Positions 12,001 through 23,011 of a DNA stretch of 64,000 nt are shown in pieces. The DNA lies in NCBI GenBank assembly GCA_009746045.1, contig RPFO01000497.1:946970-1010969 (forward strand), read 5' to 3'. Origin of the DNA: Mesostigma viride (taxonomy: Eukaryota > Streptophyta > Mesostigmatophyceae > Mesostigmatales > Mesostigmataceae). Position 1 is the first letter of the stretch. Each line of letters opens with the position of its first letter. Both the position numbers and the translations under genes were made by a program. The notes beneath the pieces are model-generated. The model had not been told where the DNA came from and ran no database searches. It saw nothing but the letters and a program-made list of their open reading frames with translations.

Positions 12001-15000
12001 ACGGCCCAGATGGCAGGGGCGGCCGAGGGGACAGCACCCGCCCCCATGGTGGCATCTCAGAACGCGCTCAAGCTCACGTCCCTGCAGGTGCGTGCCCTGC
12101 CCTATGCCCCCCTAGGTTCGTTTGACCGAACGTTTTGGTTGACTGAACCCCTGGCATGCCCCATGTTGCCATGCTGCTGGTTGTGTAGTGTGGAGCTTGG
12201 GTGTCACTGGAATGCTTGTGGTATCAAGCTGGGGGTGGGTGTCACTGGGTGTGCTTGCTGGACAACCAATGGGTTATCTACAGCCCTCGCAATGCTTGTC
12301 CAGCTCACAAGGAGCATGTGAGGTGCTCTGGTGGAATGAAAGTCAACATCGCACCTATGCCCCCTTTTGCCAGTGTGGAAGCGGGCCTCTGGGCTTCAGT
12401 GCATGGGCACTCCCCAGCACCATTCACGGCATCCCTCCAAGCGGTCTTTGTTTGGATGACACAGTTGGCTGGTTGTGTCGTTGAAATAGATGGGAACTGG
12501 GGGGTGGGGTCAACAGGGGGGGCAGGAGGGGGGGAGGGGGGGGGGGGGGGGGAGAAGAAGGGGGAGATGGAGGGGAGATGGGGGAGCGTGATAGAGTACA
12601 GGCCCCTTCATGTGGCAGTGCCATTTTTGTCTTCACCAGCTGCCCTTTTTTTGCCGTGCGTCGTCTGTACCTCCCCTGCCATGTTAATGCCTGCCACTTT
12701 CAACCTACAGACACACCAGCATATGACGCTACGCCCCTCCTGTCCTTTTCCTGTTGCCCCCTCCCCACTCCATTTGCATCATCCCTCACCATCTTCCCCC
12801 TGCTGTATTTTTCCCGTGATCCCCTCTCGCTCCCCCCCGCAGTGCCTGCTGTCCACCATCCAATCGCTGAGCAGCTGGTTGGACCGCTTCAAGGAACCGG
12901 AACGCGACGGCGCCGACGCGGGCGGTGGTGGAGAGAACGGGCCCTCGGGCAGCGAGGGCCATCGCTGGGGGGAGGACGGCGCGGGGGCGGCCAGCAATGG
13001 CACTGGGGGTGTCGCGAGCTCCCCCCCAGTGGGCACGGAGGGGGATGAGGCTGGGGAGGCAGACTCAGAGACAGGCTCGGTGTCATCCAAGGCCGGGTAA
13101 GGAAGGGGGTTGAGGTCACACAAATCAGGGGGTTGTGGGGGAGGGAAAGTTTGGTCATTTGGCTGGCGCGGGTGTTGGCGTGCGTACATTGTGTTTGTAC
13201 GGTTATCTGGTTGACGATGTGCTTGCATGGGGCGATCGTGGAGCATGTAACGTTTGTGTTCTGATGCAGTGTTAGTAGGCAGGGGCAGCTGTCGTATGCG
13301 AACGTTCGCGCGTGTTTTGCCTGGGATTAGAGTGCCTGTTTTTGCGGCCGCGTTAGCTTATGATGTGAGGGATCTGCTTCTTCTACAGTATGTGCACAAG
13401 AGCAGCATGACTTCTGGCTTCCCACTCCGCCCACGCCCACGCCCACGCCCACGCCCACGCCCACGCCCACGCCCACGCCCACGCCCACGCCCACGCCCAC
13501 GCTCACGCCCACGCCCACGCCCACGCCCACGCCCACGCCCACACCCACGCCCACGCCCACGCCCACGCCCACGCCCACGCCCACGCCCACGCCCACGCCC
13601 ACTCCCACTCCCACTCCCACTCCCACTCCCACTCCCACTCCCACTCCCACTCCCACTCCCACACCCACTCGTTGTTTCTCGCTCATTCCGACTTCCCCTT
13701 GGACTCCCTTGTACCCCCTTAACCCCCCCCCCCCCCCAGGCTGGAGGCTGTGGGCAGCGGCGCGGCGGCAGAGGGCAGCTCGATGGAGGACGACGCGGCG
13801 GCGATCGCGGCGCGCTGCGAGAACGCAAAGGCTACAAAGGAGAACATTCGCAAGCACCTGGCAACGGGGTTGTTGAAGGTGAGGGGGGCAGGGGAGCATG
13901 CGCTAGGAACCTGGCCGCGGGGCTGCTGAAGGTGTGGGTGGTGGGATGGGGGGAGTAAAGCAAGAGTGCACTTCACCACCACGTCGCCTGGCTTCCATGG
14001 TTTTGCGGGGATGTTTTAGATGGTGACTTGCTGGTTATGTCACCACACATACACCAAATCTTTTCCCAGATGCCCAACCACCAACCAACCTACCAACCGA
14101 ACCACCAGCCCACCCTGTATATCACAGATGCATGTCATGCATCGCACTCGGACCCATGACGCATGGTTGTGGTGGCACCCTGCTTGCCATGTGCTTGCCT
14201 CCTCATCGCTCCCCTCCGCGGTCTGCCCAGTTCAACCTCAAGCCGCTGCAGGGCGTGGCGTACCTGCTGGAGAACAAGGTGGTGGAGAAGGACCCCGCTG
14301 CGGTGGCCTCCTTCCTGCTGGCGCAGAGCAAGAACATCGACAAGGTGAGATGGAGCAACCGAGCAAGAACACATCCACGTTGTGTCGGGGCACAAGTACG
14401 CACTTGAGAGTAGGTACGACGGAGTGGGCACGCTGGTTTGGGGAGCTGAAGAGTGAGCACGTCTTTCCTCGAGGCGGTGAGGGGGGCACAGAAGTAGACG
14501 TAGGGTGATGACTGGATGAGGTGGGTGCATCAGTTGTCATGCCCACAATGACATAGTGTGATATTGTGTAGGAGGATAGCTGGCAAATATCATCCAACCA
14601 TGCTTGGGTGTGCATCTTGCTGCGCACGGATCATGTATCACGTGGGCTATCCGGACCGCATGGGCCGAAGGGTGCGAGTGGATTCCTGACTAGGCAAGCT
14701 CGTGATGAGTGAGAGGCTGGCACTCGCGTGAGAGGCTGCCATCTCGAGAGCCAGGCATGTGGGGAGTGACATGCGCGCAAAGATCTCCCCATTTCGATTC
14801 ATGCTGTGCTTGTGTGTGCGGATCTCCCCTTTGCCATGGTCCCCCCCCCTGAAAAAATGCTTAGGAATCCCTCCTCACTGGATGTTCATGAGTTATTTCT
14901 CTCCATGTGTCTATCTCCATTGGTCTGGTTGTTCTACGCCTGCCCCTCCTCTTCCCCTTTCAATGTCATTCCCTTCTCCTCTGTCCCCTGCTTGTGCTCT

Positions 15001-18000
15001 ACCTTCTCTCCACTTCACCCCTTCGCTTTTCTCCTCCTTCGCCCCTCACCGCTTCTCTCCCGTCTCCCGTTCCCTTTACTCCCTTTTCGCCCCTCACCCT
15101 TACTCCCCTCTAAACCCTTCCCACTTCTCCGCCACCATTCTGCCTCACCCCACGTGCTGTCACGCAGGACGCGCTGGGCGAGTACCTGGGCGGTCACGAC
15201 GAGTTCTCCCTCGCCGTCATGCACAAGTACGTGGACGGCCTCAACTTCACGGGCCTGCGCTTCCACGACGCGATTAGAAAGTTCCTGCGCCGCTTCCGGC
15301 TGCCGGGCGAGGCTCAGAAGATCGACCGCCTCATGGAGAAGTTTTCGGAAGCGTGAGTTGCCCGCGGCTGCTTGTGGGTGGGTGCTCCTTGGACAAGGCG
15401 TGGCAGCGTGCTGAGGAATGTTAGTCGGAAGCCACAATCCGTTTGTTGAAGTCCTCATTGCAGTGGTCGATATGAGTGTTCGATAACATCTAATGATCCC
15501 AGGCAGTGCGCGCAGCGTGTGGCGAGGTGGGAGCTGGTGGTTGTGTTGTGTGCGAGTGTTGCATGAGTGGTGCTAGCTTGTTTATCTTCTTGGTAGATGG
15601 CATGTTGGCATACTGGACCCCACGTCCTCTATTCCATCCACCCCTTTTCTTCTCTTTCCCCCCCTTTTTTTCTTTTTTTATGTTTCTCATTCTCACCTTG
15701 TTACCCATTTTTCTTATTTTCCGTAAAAATCCCCTTCGCCCTACTCCGGCCCCGTCCCCCCACCTGCCTTTGCCTTTGTCCCCACCCCCCTTTGTGGCGC
15801 CCGCAGGTACTGCCGCATGAACCCAACAGTGTTCAAGTCGCCGGATGTGGCGTACGCTGTCTCCTTCTCCATCATCATGCTCAACACGGACGCGCACAAC
15901 CCGATGGTCAAGGCGCAGATGACCAAGGCGGACTTTGTGCGCATGCTGAACGGGGTGGCCGACATCGCCGAGGGGGAGTACACCCCGCTGCTGGAGGTGA
16001 GGATACATGTAGCAAGGGGTTAGGAGAATAGACATGCATACACACACACACGCAGGCACACCGACCACACGTGCCACACGCACACGCACAGGCGCACACA
16101 CACACAGAAGGGAGTAGAAGTCATTTTTGCGGGGTCATTTACACCGCGCTGTCGGAGGTGAGAATACTTAATTATACCAGAGATAAGGGAGAAAGCATAA
16201 ACAAAGGAGTAGAGTCCATGTCTGAGGGGGCGAACGCCGCTCTGCTGATGGTGAGGAGAATTGATTAAACTAGAGACTAGGGAGAATACGTTGCTGCATA
16301 CTGAGACGCAAGCGCAAACTGTTCCATTATTCCCATGCCTGTTGCGTATTCCCCCGCCCCCCCCCCGCGCAGGAGATCTACGACAACATTGTGGCGGAGG
16401 AGCTGACGCTGGGCGAGGGCGGCAGCAAGGGCAAGCCCTCGAGCTCGTCCGCGCCCGCCACCTCCTCGAGCGCGTCGCAGGGGCGGCTGGTGTCGGTGCT
16501 CAACCTGGCGCTCCCTGTGAGCAAGCAGACCAAGCAGGCCAAGCAGGGCATGAGCAACCGCATCGTGCGCCACACGCGCGCGCTCTTCCGCAAGTACCGC
16601 GCGGAGAACCACAAGGTGGGCAGATAGTAACATGATTTTTTTCTTTAATACTACTATCAATATTGATGATGACAATCATAATCATGATGCGGGTATAGTG
16701 GGTGGGTGGGTGGGGGGCAAGGGGAGAACCACAAGTTTGGGGACAAGGTGGGGTAGAAAGTCTTGTATGGGTGGAAGCAACACGGCGAGGAAAGGGGAGA
16801 ACTTTGGGGCGGAAAGGGGATGGGAACGGGACGGAGATGGAAGCGGAACAGGAGGGAATTGGGGAGAAGTGAACGAGGACGAGGGTGGAAAAGGGATGTG
16901 GCCCTGCAATTATGAAGCGGACGGATGACAGTGGGGGCAAGGTTTGGGTTGTGGGCGCCAGGATAGTAGGGGACAGGCAAGCGAGGGCGGCGGAGGATAC
17001 GGTCGGTCGTTTCCCGTCCCTCCATCGCACCCCACTTTGCTCATGGTCTGCAAGCCTCGTAAATTTCGTTCGCTTGGTGGGCCGGAGGTCCCCGCTCCTT
17101 GCTCCGTTGGCATCACGCCCTTCCGCTACCGGCTTCCCCTCCCCCTTTTCCCACTCTTCCCCATCGCCCCCGCCCCTCTCCCCCGCTCGCTTTCCCTGAT
17201 TATCTTCAACCCCACTTGCCCCCTAGTCCTGGTCTCCCCTATTCTTTCCGTCCTCTGGCCTTCCTTCCCGTCCTCTGGCCTTCCTGCCTGTCCCCTCCCC
17301 CCTAATGTTGCTCCGTATCAACCCCTCCCCGTTGGTTCCTGTGTCCCCCCCCCCTCCCCCCCTTGGAACCCATCAGGATGCGGTCTTCTACTCGGCGCGT
17401 CACGCGGGTCACGTGCGCCCCGTGATGGAGATGGTGGGCTGGCCCGCGCTCGCCGCCTTTTCGGTCGCGATGGAAGACCCCAGGTAAGCGAACGAGCGCC
17501 GCAGAGGCCCCCACGACCCAGGATTTAAGGTCCCAACTCACCAGGGGTGGATGATCCCAAGGGAATGGTCGTGGTCTTGTTGCAAATGGACTACACATGG
17601 TCACTTTTTGCAAGAGAAATGACGCGGGTGTTGCTTGATGGGAGTCTTGGATGCTCGCGCCTGCAGTGTCATCCTGCCCAGATGCCCGGTCACTCTCACC
17701 TGCGTGGCCTTCATCTCGCGCATGCCTGGGGTTCGGAACCATCGAGTATAGGCCAGCCGTCAAGCATGGCCCCTTTCCCGACTGCCGTGTCCAGTATGGC
17801 TTCCGCCTGCCGCACGTGTGTGCCTCTGTACCGAGACGGTCGTTTGCAGAATCCTGTACCCCATGTGCTCCCGCTGTCTTCTTTGTGTTGTTGGTTGTAG
17901 GCGAGCGAGGTACTCCCGTCACCACTCTGATGCCAGCCAGCAGCCACCCATGCCGTAAGGAGATGACTCCCTGTGCTAGCTCGCTGCTTGGCCCGTCCCA

Positions 18001-21000
18001 TCATACCCTGTGAAGTTGCCCGCTTCATTTTCTGTGCCACCTGGGCTAATCGGTTTTTCCCTCTATGCCCACCCTTAGAGACCGTCTCTCCCAGGCCCGT
18101 ACCCCTTTCCCCTCCCCCCCCATCTCATTATCTTAAATGGGTACCTCCCCTCCCCCTCTCCGCCCCTCCCCCCCCCCAAGCCCCAGCCCCCTCCAATGGC
18201 ATCACCATACCTGCTTACGTTCTTTCCACTACCGCCTCCGCCGCCGCCGCCGCCGGCACCACCACCACCACTACCACCACCACCACCGCCACCATTGCTG
18301 CAAACCTTCGTCTGTATGTGCGCGCAGCGAGAGCGCGGAGCGCGTGGACGTGTGCCTGGCGGGCATGAGCGCGGCCATCCACGTGACGGCGGCGCTGGGG
18401 ATGGACACCATGCGCAACGCCTTCGTTGCGTCGCTCGCGCGGTGAGTTTAAGTGTGATGATACTGCCACGACCCCGATGTAGGCCACTGGTACTTGGGTA
18501 ATGCCTTGTTATGATACTCTAATGACAACGTGTGTGCCGCGTCGCCCGCACAGTGAGCAAGATGGTAATGTACTTGTACAGACATGCTTCACCCCCCCCC
18601 CCCCCCCCCGTACCCCCCCGTACCCCACTCTCTCCTTCGTATCTCGCTTCTCTAGCCCCTCCCACCTGCCACGCGCGCTTCGCCTCATCACCCCTGTGAT
18701 CCATGCTCCACCTGACTACTCCTAACTTCCCGCCATCAACGGCTCTTTACGCTTCATGGCCATCGCGCATTGTGCGTCCCATCTTCCATGCCTATCCATC
18801 ATCGGAGCTCCCACCCACCCACCCACCCACCCACCCACCCACCCACCCACCCACCCACCCACCCACCCACCCACCCACCCACCCACCCACCCACCCACCC
18901 ACCCACCCACCCACCCACCCACCCACCCACCTACCGCCGCCACTCCTGTATAAGTGGTGTGTGTTGCAACCATCGGGCGTGCAACTCCATGTTTCATCAT
19001 CTGCTTATACCCATACCAAACAACTTGACACGAACGCATGCAGGATCACCTTTTGGCGTGCCCCGAGGACATGTGCATTATGTTCACACCCACTCATCCT
19101 ATTTTTATACCCACACCATATGGCTTGAACGTGTCTAGGTGCGCAGGTTACCTTGCCCCCACCCCAAGGACATGGTTATAACGTATGGATGCCCCTACCA
19201 TGCACCGCTGGTATCTGTTTTTGCACATCTCGCGCGCAGCTTCACCTTTCTGGCCCGCCCCAAGGACATGTGCGTCAAGGGCGTGCGCGCGGCCGAGACG
19301 CTCATTGCCGTCGCCGAGGCTGAGGGGAACGTGCTCTCCGACTCGTGGGCCACCGTGCTCGAGTACCTCTCCCGACTGGACCGGCTGGACGGCTCCGATG
19401 GGCCCTTCCACGCGGCCATGCTAGCGGCCGGCGCGGGCAAGGACGCGGTGTACCTGAACAGCGTGCACTTGAACAGCGTCGCGATCGTCGACTTTGTGTC
19501 GGCACTGTGCCGGGTGGCCCTCGAGGAGCTGCGCGCGCGCCCCGCGCCCATCATGTTCTCGCTCCAGAAGCTGGTCGAGATCAGCTACTACAACATGTCG
19601 CGCATCCGCATGGTCTGGGCGCGCATCTGGGCCGTGGTGACCGAGTCGCTGTTCATCGAGGTCGGGTGCGGCGACGACGTGGCGCTGGCGATGGCGGTGA
19701 TCGACAGCCTGCGCCAGCTGTCGATCAAGTACCTCGAGCACGGCGAGCTGGCCAACTACACGTTCCAGAACAACATCCTCAAGCCGTTCGTCACAATCAT
19801 CAAGCGCAGCCCGAGCGACGGGATCAAGGAGCTGGTCGTCCAGTGCATCAGCCAGATGGTGCTCGCGCGCGCGGCCACGATATCCAGCGGCTGGAAGAGC
19901 ATCTTCATGGTGCTCACGGCCGCGGCGAACGACGCGGAGCCCAAGGTGTTCACGCAGGCGTTTGGCACGATCAAGCACGTGATCGACCAGGACTACCAGA
20001 TGGTGCGTTGGGTGGTGTTTCCGGGGTGGTTTGGGGGGAAGGGATTCTCCTGGTGGTGTGTGCGGGGAAAGGGTAGGTGGAAGAGGGGGGGAGCGAGGGA
20101 AGAGGGGCGGGGGGCAGCTGGAAGGGACCGAGGGGCATCGAGAAAGGGCATGAGAGAGGGGATGGCGAGCGGAGATGTGCAGAACGTGAGCGAAAAGGGG
20201 TGTTAATACTGGGAAACCATACAGAGTGTTTATGAGAGTAAAGAGTGGACAAGGCACGTGTCTCTTCTAGGAATGCCTCTCTTGAGAGTAAGGGATTAGG
20301 ATCGTCATGGGAGCATGAGAGGGTCCTTGATCTTCTTTCAGGGTGCCTGAGGGTGATAGAATTAGCAGGTATCATGCTTGTGAGGATGGGCATGGTCACA
20401 GGATGGGTGTGTGCGCGCTTGTAGTGTGTGCACGTGTCTGTTTATGTCAGTTTCCCCCCTGCCGCAAGACCCTCAACTCCCTGTGCATTCCTGCCCTGCC
20501 CTACCACCCTGGCACGCCTGTGCCTTGCTGGCCTGCCTCTGACGTGGTCGGTTGCCCTCCCCCCTTCTATCTGTGCCCCACATCATAATGCCCCCCACCG
20601 CGCCGCCACTGTGCTCATCGGGGCGTGCCCCACATCCCCATCGCCACTCCCCGTGCCGCCAGCTGTCCGGGGAGTCGTTCATGGACTGTGTGACCTGCCT
20701 CTCCGCGTTTGCCTCCAACAAGCTGGTCCCCGACGCCAAGGTCTCGGTCGAGGCGATCGGCCTCCTGCAGCGCTGCTCCGAGCGGCTCGCGCAGGGCATC
20801 TCCACGGGCGTGGTCGCCCAGTGGAGCATGTGCCGCCGCCGCTGCCACGCCGAGGGGGAGGATGACGCGCACGCGCAGGGGCTGGTGATGGGTGCCGGCG
20901 GCGCTGTTGCTGCGTTGGGTCATCATGGCGGCGGGGCCGACAAGGCCAAGGACCCGCATGGGGTGGCGAGCGCGGTCGGGCGGATCAGGGAGCGTGCGGA

Positions 21001-23011
21001 TGCCGAGGAGGCGCTCTCTCCTGCCCATCGCAACGGGTCGCGCGCGGGGGACGACGGGCTAGAGTTCTACTGGCTGCCGCTGTTTGTGGGGCTGAGTGAG
21101 CTCACGTCGGACCCGCGCCCGCTCGTGCGCACCAAGGCGCTCGAGGTGAGGGCGGCCGCGTGCTGGTAGCGACCGCATGAGTGCCACAGTGAACGTGGAG
21201 TGCTGTAGCAATCACAGTGGCGGTGGGTGTGTCATGCACACGAAAGGTGGTTGCAAGTACGCCAAGGTCAGCCCGCCAGGGCTGGTATGTTGTTGCTACA
21301 GGCCACCAGGGTGGTATTTATGCAACTATGTCCCGCTTGAGGTGCTGTATGGCCCGCCATAGGCGGCTATATATGGCGCACTAGTGACAGTCAGTGAGCG
21401 CTGTGTGCTTTAGTGAAGGAAAGCGGGTGCTTGACAGAAGGTGCCGGAGGTTAGGCCCACGGGGACGCTTTTCTGAACATGGCCATGTGCGGTGTATAAC
21501 CCATTGTGGGTTAGATGTTTTGCTGCCTTTCTTGTTATGCACTCTTTATTTACCTTTTCTTCTACGGAGGGTGTTTCGCTCCTTACCGGTCACCCGGATC
21601 CCACCACCCCAACCCCCAATCACACGCCATGCAGACGCTCTTCCGCATCCTGCATGCCAACGGCGCCACCTTCACGCGCGAGTTCTGGGGCCGTGTGTTT
21701 GTCTCCATCCTCTTCTCCATCTTCGAGTTTGTGCGCAACGCGACCGACAGCGAGATCGCCGAGCTGTCCGTGGAAGAGTGGCTGCGCGACACCTGCCGCG
21801 TGTGCCTCGAGCACCTTGCCACGCTCTTCCTCACCTTCTACGACCGCGTCGCCTTCCTCCTTCCCCAGATGTGCCGCCTGCTACTCGACCTGTCCACGCG
21901 CGCCAACCAGTCGCTCGCGACCGTATGCGTGGGGACCCTCCAGCGGCTCGTCGACACCCTGGGGCCCAAGCTCGACGACGCCTCCTGGACCATCCTGCTT
22001 GGCTGTCTGCGTGACGGCGTTCAGAACACGCTCCCCTGGGAACTGCTCACGCCGACCGCGACGCCAGGGGGGGGGCCACCCGTTGTCCAGAGCCGGCTGC
22101 GCACGCACCTGTCGGACAGCATCGGGTCCAAGAAGCCAGCGGGGGGGGGCACCGCGGAGACCCCTGCCTCGTCATCCACGTCGGGGGCGGCCGGGGTGGT
22201 CCCTGGGGGCACCCCCCCCTCGCGCGTCAAGACGGGGGCATCAGACGGCGGCGGTTCCCCCGGGGACGCGAACGCTTCCGGTGGTGGCAGCGCGGATAAT
22301 AACCACACGCCAGGTGGCAGCATGATCCGCGGCCCCCCTGTCTCGACCCCATTCCTGGTCGGGTCGGACCAGGAGATCATGGAGCGCATGCTGGCGGTGC
22401 GCTGCAAGTGCGTTGTCCAGCTCATGCTGCAGGAGACGCTGGGCACGATCCACTCGGCCAACTTTGAGCGGCTTGCCTTCTCCCACCACGTGGCCATCTT
22501 CGACACGCTGCGCGAGTCGGTCGACTTTGCGGCTGCGTTCAACGGCGACCACGACCTGCGTCAGCGGCTGCGCATCGGCGCACAGGGCGCGGCACCCAAC
22601 CTGCTGCGGCAGGAGGCGGAGGGCTCGCTCGTCTACCTCAAGGCGCTCCGCCAGGGGCTCATGTGCACGCTCCAGGGCGAGGTCTGGGACCGGCTGCGCG
22701 CCGAGTGCGAGACGCGGCTGCTGGAGGTGTGCCGCTGGACGCTGCACACGGCGGTGGAGAGCCAGGGCTCGCAGGCGCGGGAGGGGAGTGAGCTGTGGCG
22801 GTTCATGGCATTCCGCTCGCCGCTGGTCGTGGAAGCGATCACGACGTACGCGCAGCTGCCTGAGGAGATCTTCCTGCGCTCGCTGCCCGTGTTCTACCCG
22901 CTCATCACGGGCCTCGTGTGCAGCGAACAGAGCGAGATCCGGTCCTCGCTCTCGGAGCTGCTCACAAGCCGCATCACGCCCATCCTCAACATCAAGCCGC
23001 TCGGGAGTTGA
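2973..23011 (+). CDS. BIG/Sec7-family ARF guanine-nucleotide exchange factor (complete, 23 exons)
   Basis: Large ARF-GEF that loads GTP onto ARF GTPases at the trans-Golgi/endosomal membrane. Exons by my reading: 2973-3069, 3728-3909, 4695-4813, 5608-5666, 6375-6520, 7058-7357, 7815-7943, 8590-8682, 9011-9133, 9692-9745, 11391-11576, 11983-12087, 12843-13096, 13740-13878, 14231-14344, 15168-15352, 15807-15996, 16373-16615, 17377-17483, 18328-18441, 19240-20002, 20663-21145, 21635-23011. All introns are GT-AG and every phase matches. The sum is 5562 nt (1853 aa plus stop), within the normal size of the BIG/Sec7 family. Order: DCB (about 1-200), acidic/Gly-rich linker (202-301), HUS with its NYDCD box at 482-486, linker (532-616), Sec7 (about 655-845), HDS region to the C-terminus. 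The start at 2973 has G at -3 and +4 and an in-frame stop at 2958. Most introns end in long C-rich pyrimidine tracts. Exon 1 is the least certain. Confidence 0.95.
3728..12087 (+). CDS. ARF-GEF exons 2-12: DCB, linker and HUS region
   Basis: Eleven exons encode the N-terminal dimerisation/cyclophilin-binding and homology-upstream-of-Sec7 regions, which mediate dimerisation and membrane control in this family. Recognisable pieces: KLISYGTL (exon 3), [19 protein letters not shown] (exons 3-4), the [11 protein letters not shown]...TARATLSQ block (exon 5), [13 protein letters not shown] (exon 7), [10 protein letters not shown] (exon 10) and the HUS box [12 protein letters not shown] (exon 11). 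Exon 6 (7058-7357) is a low-complexity Ala/Gly/Asp-rich linker lying where other BIG proteins also have a linker. Intron 10 (9746-11390) is the longest here and contains a 21-bp minisatellite. Confidence 0.92.
3898..4080 (+). repeat. Donor-centred tandem copies in ARF-GEF intron 2
   Basis: The exon 2 end and donor, AGCTTCCAG|GTAATGATAG, recurs in the intron at about 4004, 4027, 4048 and (partly) 4069, spaced 21-23 bp. Between them is an AT-rich inverted repeat (about 3935-3972). Confidence 0.75.
4806..5055 (+). repeat. Donor-centred tandem copies in ARF-GEF intron 3
   Basis: The sequence over the exon 3 donor, GTGGAGAG|GTAGGCTGCC plus a downstream GATGCACAC, recurs at about 4893, 4940 and 5025, with a weaker copy near 4983. 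Spacing is about 45 bp. Confidence 0.7.
7917..8207 (+). repeat. Donor-centred tandem copies in ARF-GEF intron 7
   Basis: The last bases of exon 7 plus donor, CGCGCGCTGTGCATG|GTGAG, recur at about 8021 (GTGCACGGTGAGGGG), 8097 (CTATGCATGGTGAGGGG) and, weaker, 8190. Period 75-105 bp. Confidence 0.75.
8658..8815 (+). repeat. Donor-centred tandem copies in ARF-GEF intron 8
   Basis: The end of exon 8 and its donor, GGCGTTCAACCTCATGAAG|G followed by TATGT, is present four times in a row with a period of about 40 bp. The third and fourth copies end in ATGAAGGTATGT and ATGAAGGTGGGT, so three intact pseudo-donors follow the real one. Confidence 0.85.
9801..10073. repeat. 21-bp minisatellite in ARF-GEF intron 10 (13 units)
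   Basis: Thirteen near-identical units of GCCATGAGCTGGTTGACATT G (21 bp). As 21 is a multiple of three, both strands show open frames of a 7-residue repeat (VDIGHEL on +). It lies between well supported exons 10 and 11 and is not an exon. Confidence 0.95.
10376..10575. repeat. About 103-bp direct repeat, two copies, intron 10
   Basis: GAGCTGGTTGTTAGTGGTCG begins two nearly identical blocks at 10376 and 10479, each ending in GTGGCCATGAG. It uses the same GCCATGAG core as the 21-bp array nearby, so both probably grew from one seed. Confidence 0.85.
11564..11815 (+). repeat. Donor-centred tandem copies in ARF-GEF intron 11
   Basis: The exon 11 donor GCATG|GTGGGTGGG and following AT-rich stretch recur at about 11658, 11695, 11733 and 11800 as GGATGGTGGGTGAG, GGATGGTGGGTCAG, GTGGTGGGTGGTG and relatives, period about 40 bp. 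Confidence 0.7.
12843..16615 (+). CDS. ARF-GEF exons 13-18: linker and catalytic Sec7 domain
   Basis: Exon 13 is a disordered Gly/Glu/Ser linker; exon 14 leads into Sec7. Exons 15-18 give the full Sec7 fold: [15 protein letters not shown], then [20 protein letters not shown], then the glutamic-finger motif [12 protein letters not shown] with the catalytic Glu at residue 748, then [13 protein letters not shown]. The catalytic residues are intact. At the four positions that set brefeldin A response in ARNO (190, 191, 198, 208) the residues are Phe782, Ser783, Asp790 and Met800. Exon 18 continues through [12 protein letters not shown] into a Ser-rich insert and then the first post-Sec7 helices ([11 protein letters not shown]). 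Confidence 0.95.
13420..13672. repeat. Hexanucleotide array (CCCACG)n to (CCCACT)n, intron 13
   Basis: About 30 units of CCCACG switch abruptly near 13602 to about 11 units of CCCACT, just upstream of the poly-C tract at the exon 14 acceptor. The Arg/Pro and Val/Gly open frames through it are artefacts. Confidence 0.95.
13863..13940 (+). repeat. Donor-centred copy in ARF-GEF intron 14
   Basis: The exon 14 end ACCTGGCAACGGGGTTGTTG AAG|GTGAGG is repeated once at 13910-13936 as ACCTGGCCGCGGGGCTGCTG AAGGTGTGGG. The copy still reads NLAAGLLK, parallel to HLATGLLK of the exon. Confidence 0.75.
15973..16290 (+). repeat. Donor-centred tandem copies in ARF-GEF intron 17
   Basis: The exon 17 end TACACCCCGCTGCTGGAG|GT and the following GAGGATACATGTAGCAAGGG recur at about 16139 (TACACCGCGCTGTCGGAGGT) and 16232 (AACGCCGCTCTGCTGATGGT), each followed by related purine-rich intron sequence ending GGAGAATA. 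Confidence 0.75.
16599..16755 (+). repeat. Donor-centred copy in ARF-GEF intron 18
   Basis: GCGGAGAACCACAAG|GTGGG at the exon 18 donor is echoed at about 16722-16752 (GGGGAGAACCACAAG, then ACAAGGTGGGG). The downstream intron is strongly purine-rich. Confidence 0.55.
17377..23011 (+). CDS. ARF-GEF exons 19-23: HDS region and C-terminus
   Basis: Helical-repeat domains downstream of Sec7, which in this family autoregulate the GEF and bind ARF/Rab GTPases. Recognisable family segments: [20 protein letters not shown] (exon 19), the junction [15 protein letters not shown] (exons 20-21), [20 protein letters not shown] (exon 21), [20 protein letters not shown] (exon 22), [19 protein letters not shown] (exon 23). 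Exon 22 has a long Gly/Ala/His insert and exon 23 a Gly/Ser/Pro linker around 22060-22320, both unusual extensions. Exon 23 is the largest (1377 nt) and ends at TGA 23009-23011. Its 3' part is duplicated at 50385-51251. GC-rich third codon positions are very strong here. Confidence 0.93.
18808..18932. repeat. Tetranucleotide array (CCCA)n, intron 20
   Basis: About 31 uninterrupted CCCA units between exon 20 and exon 21. The Pro/Thr/His and Gly/Trp/Val frames across it are artefacts. Confidence 0.95.

Noticed and set aside
12201-13100. 299-aa + frame
   Set aside because: Only its last part (12843-13096) is exon 13; the rest is read-through of intron 12.
13254-13958. Arg/Pro-repeat and Val/Gly-repeat open frames
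   Set aside because: Products of the CCCACG/CCCACT array in intron 13; the frame merely runs into real exon 14 in the wrong phase.
18703-19138. Pro/Thr/His repeat frames
   Set aside because: Translation of the (CCCA)n tract in intron 20.
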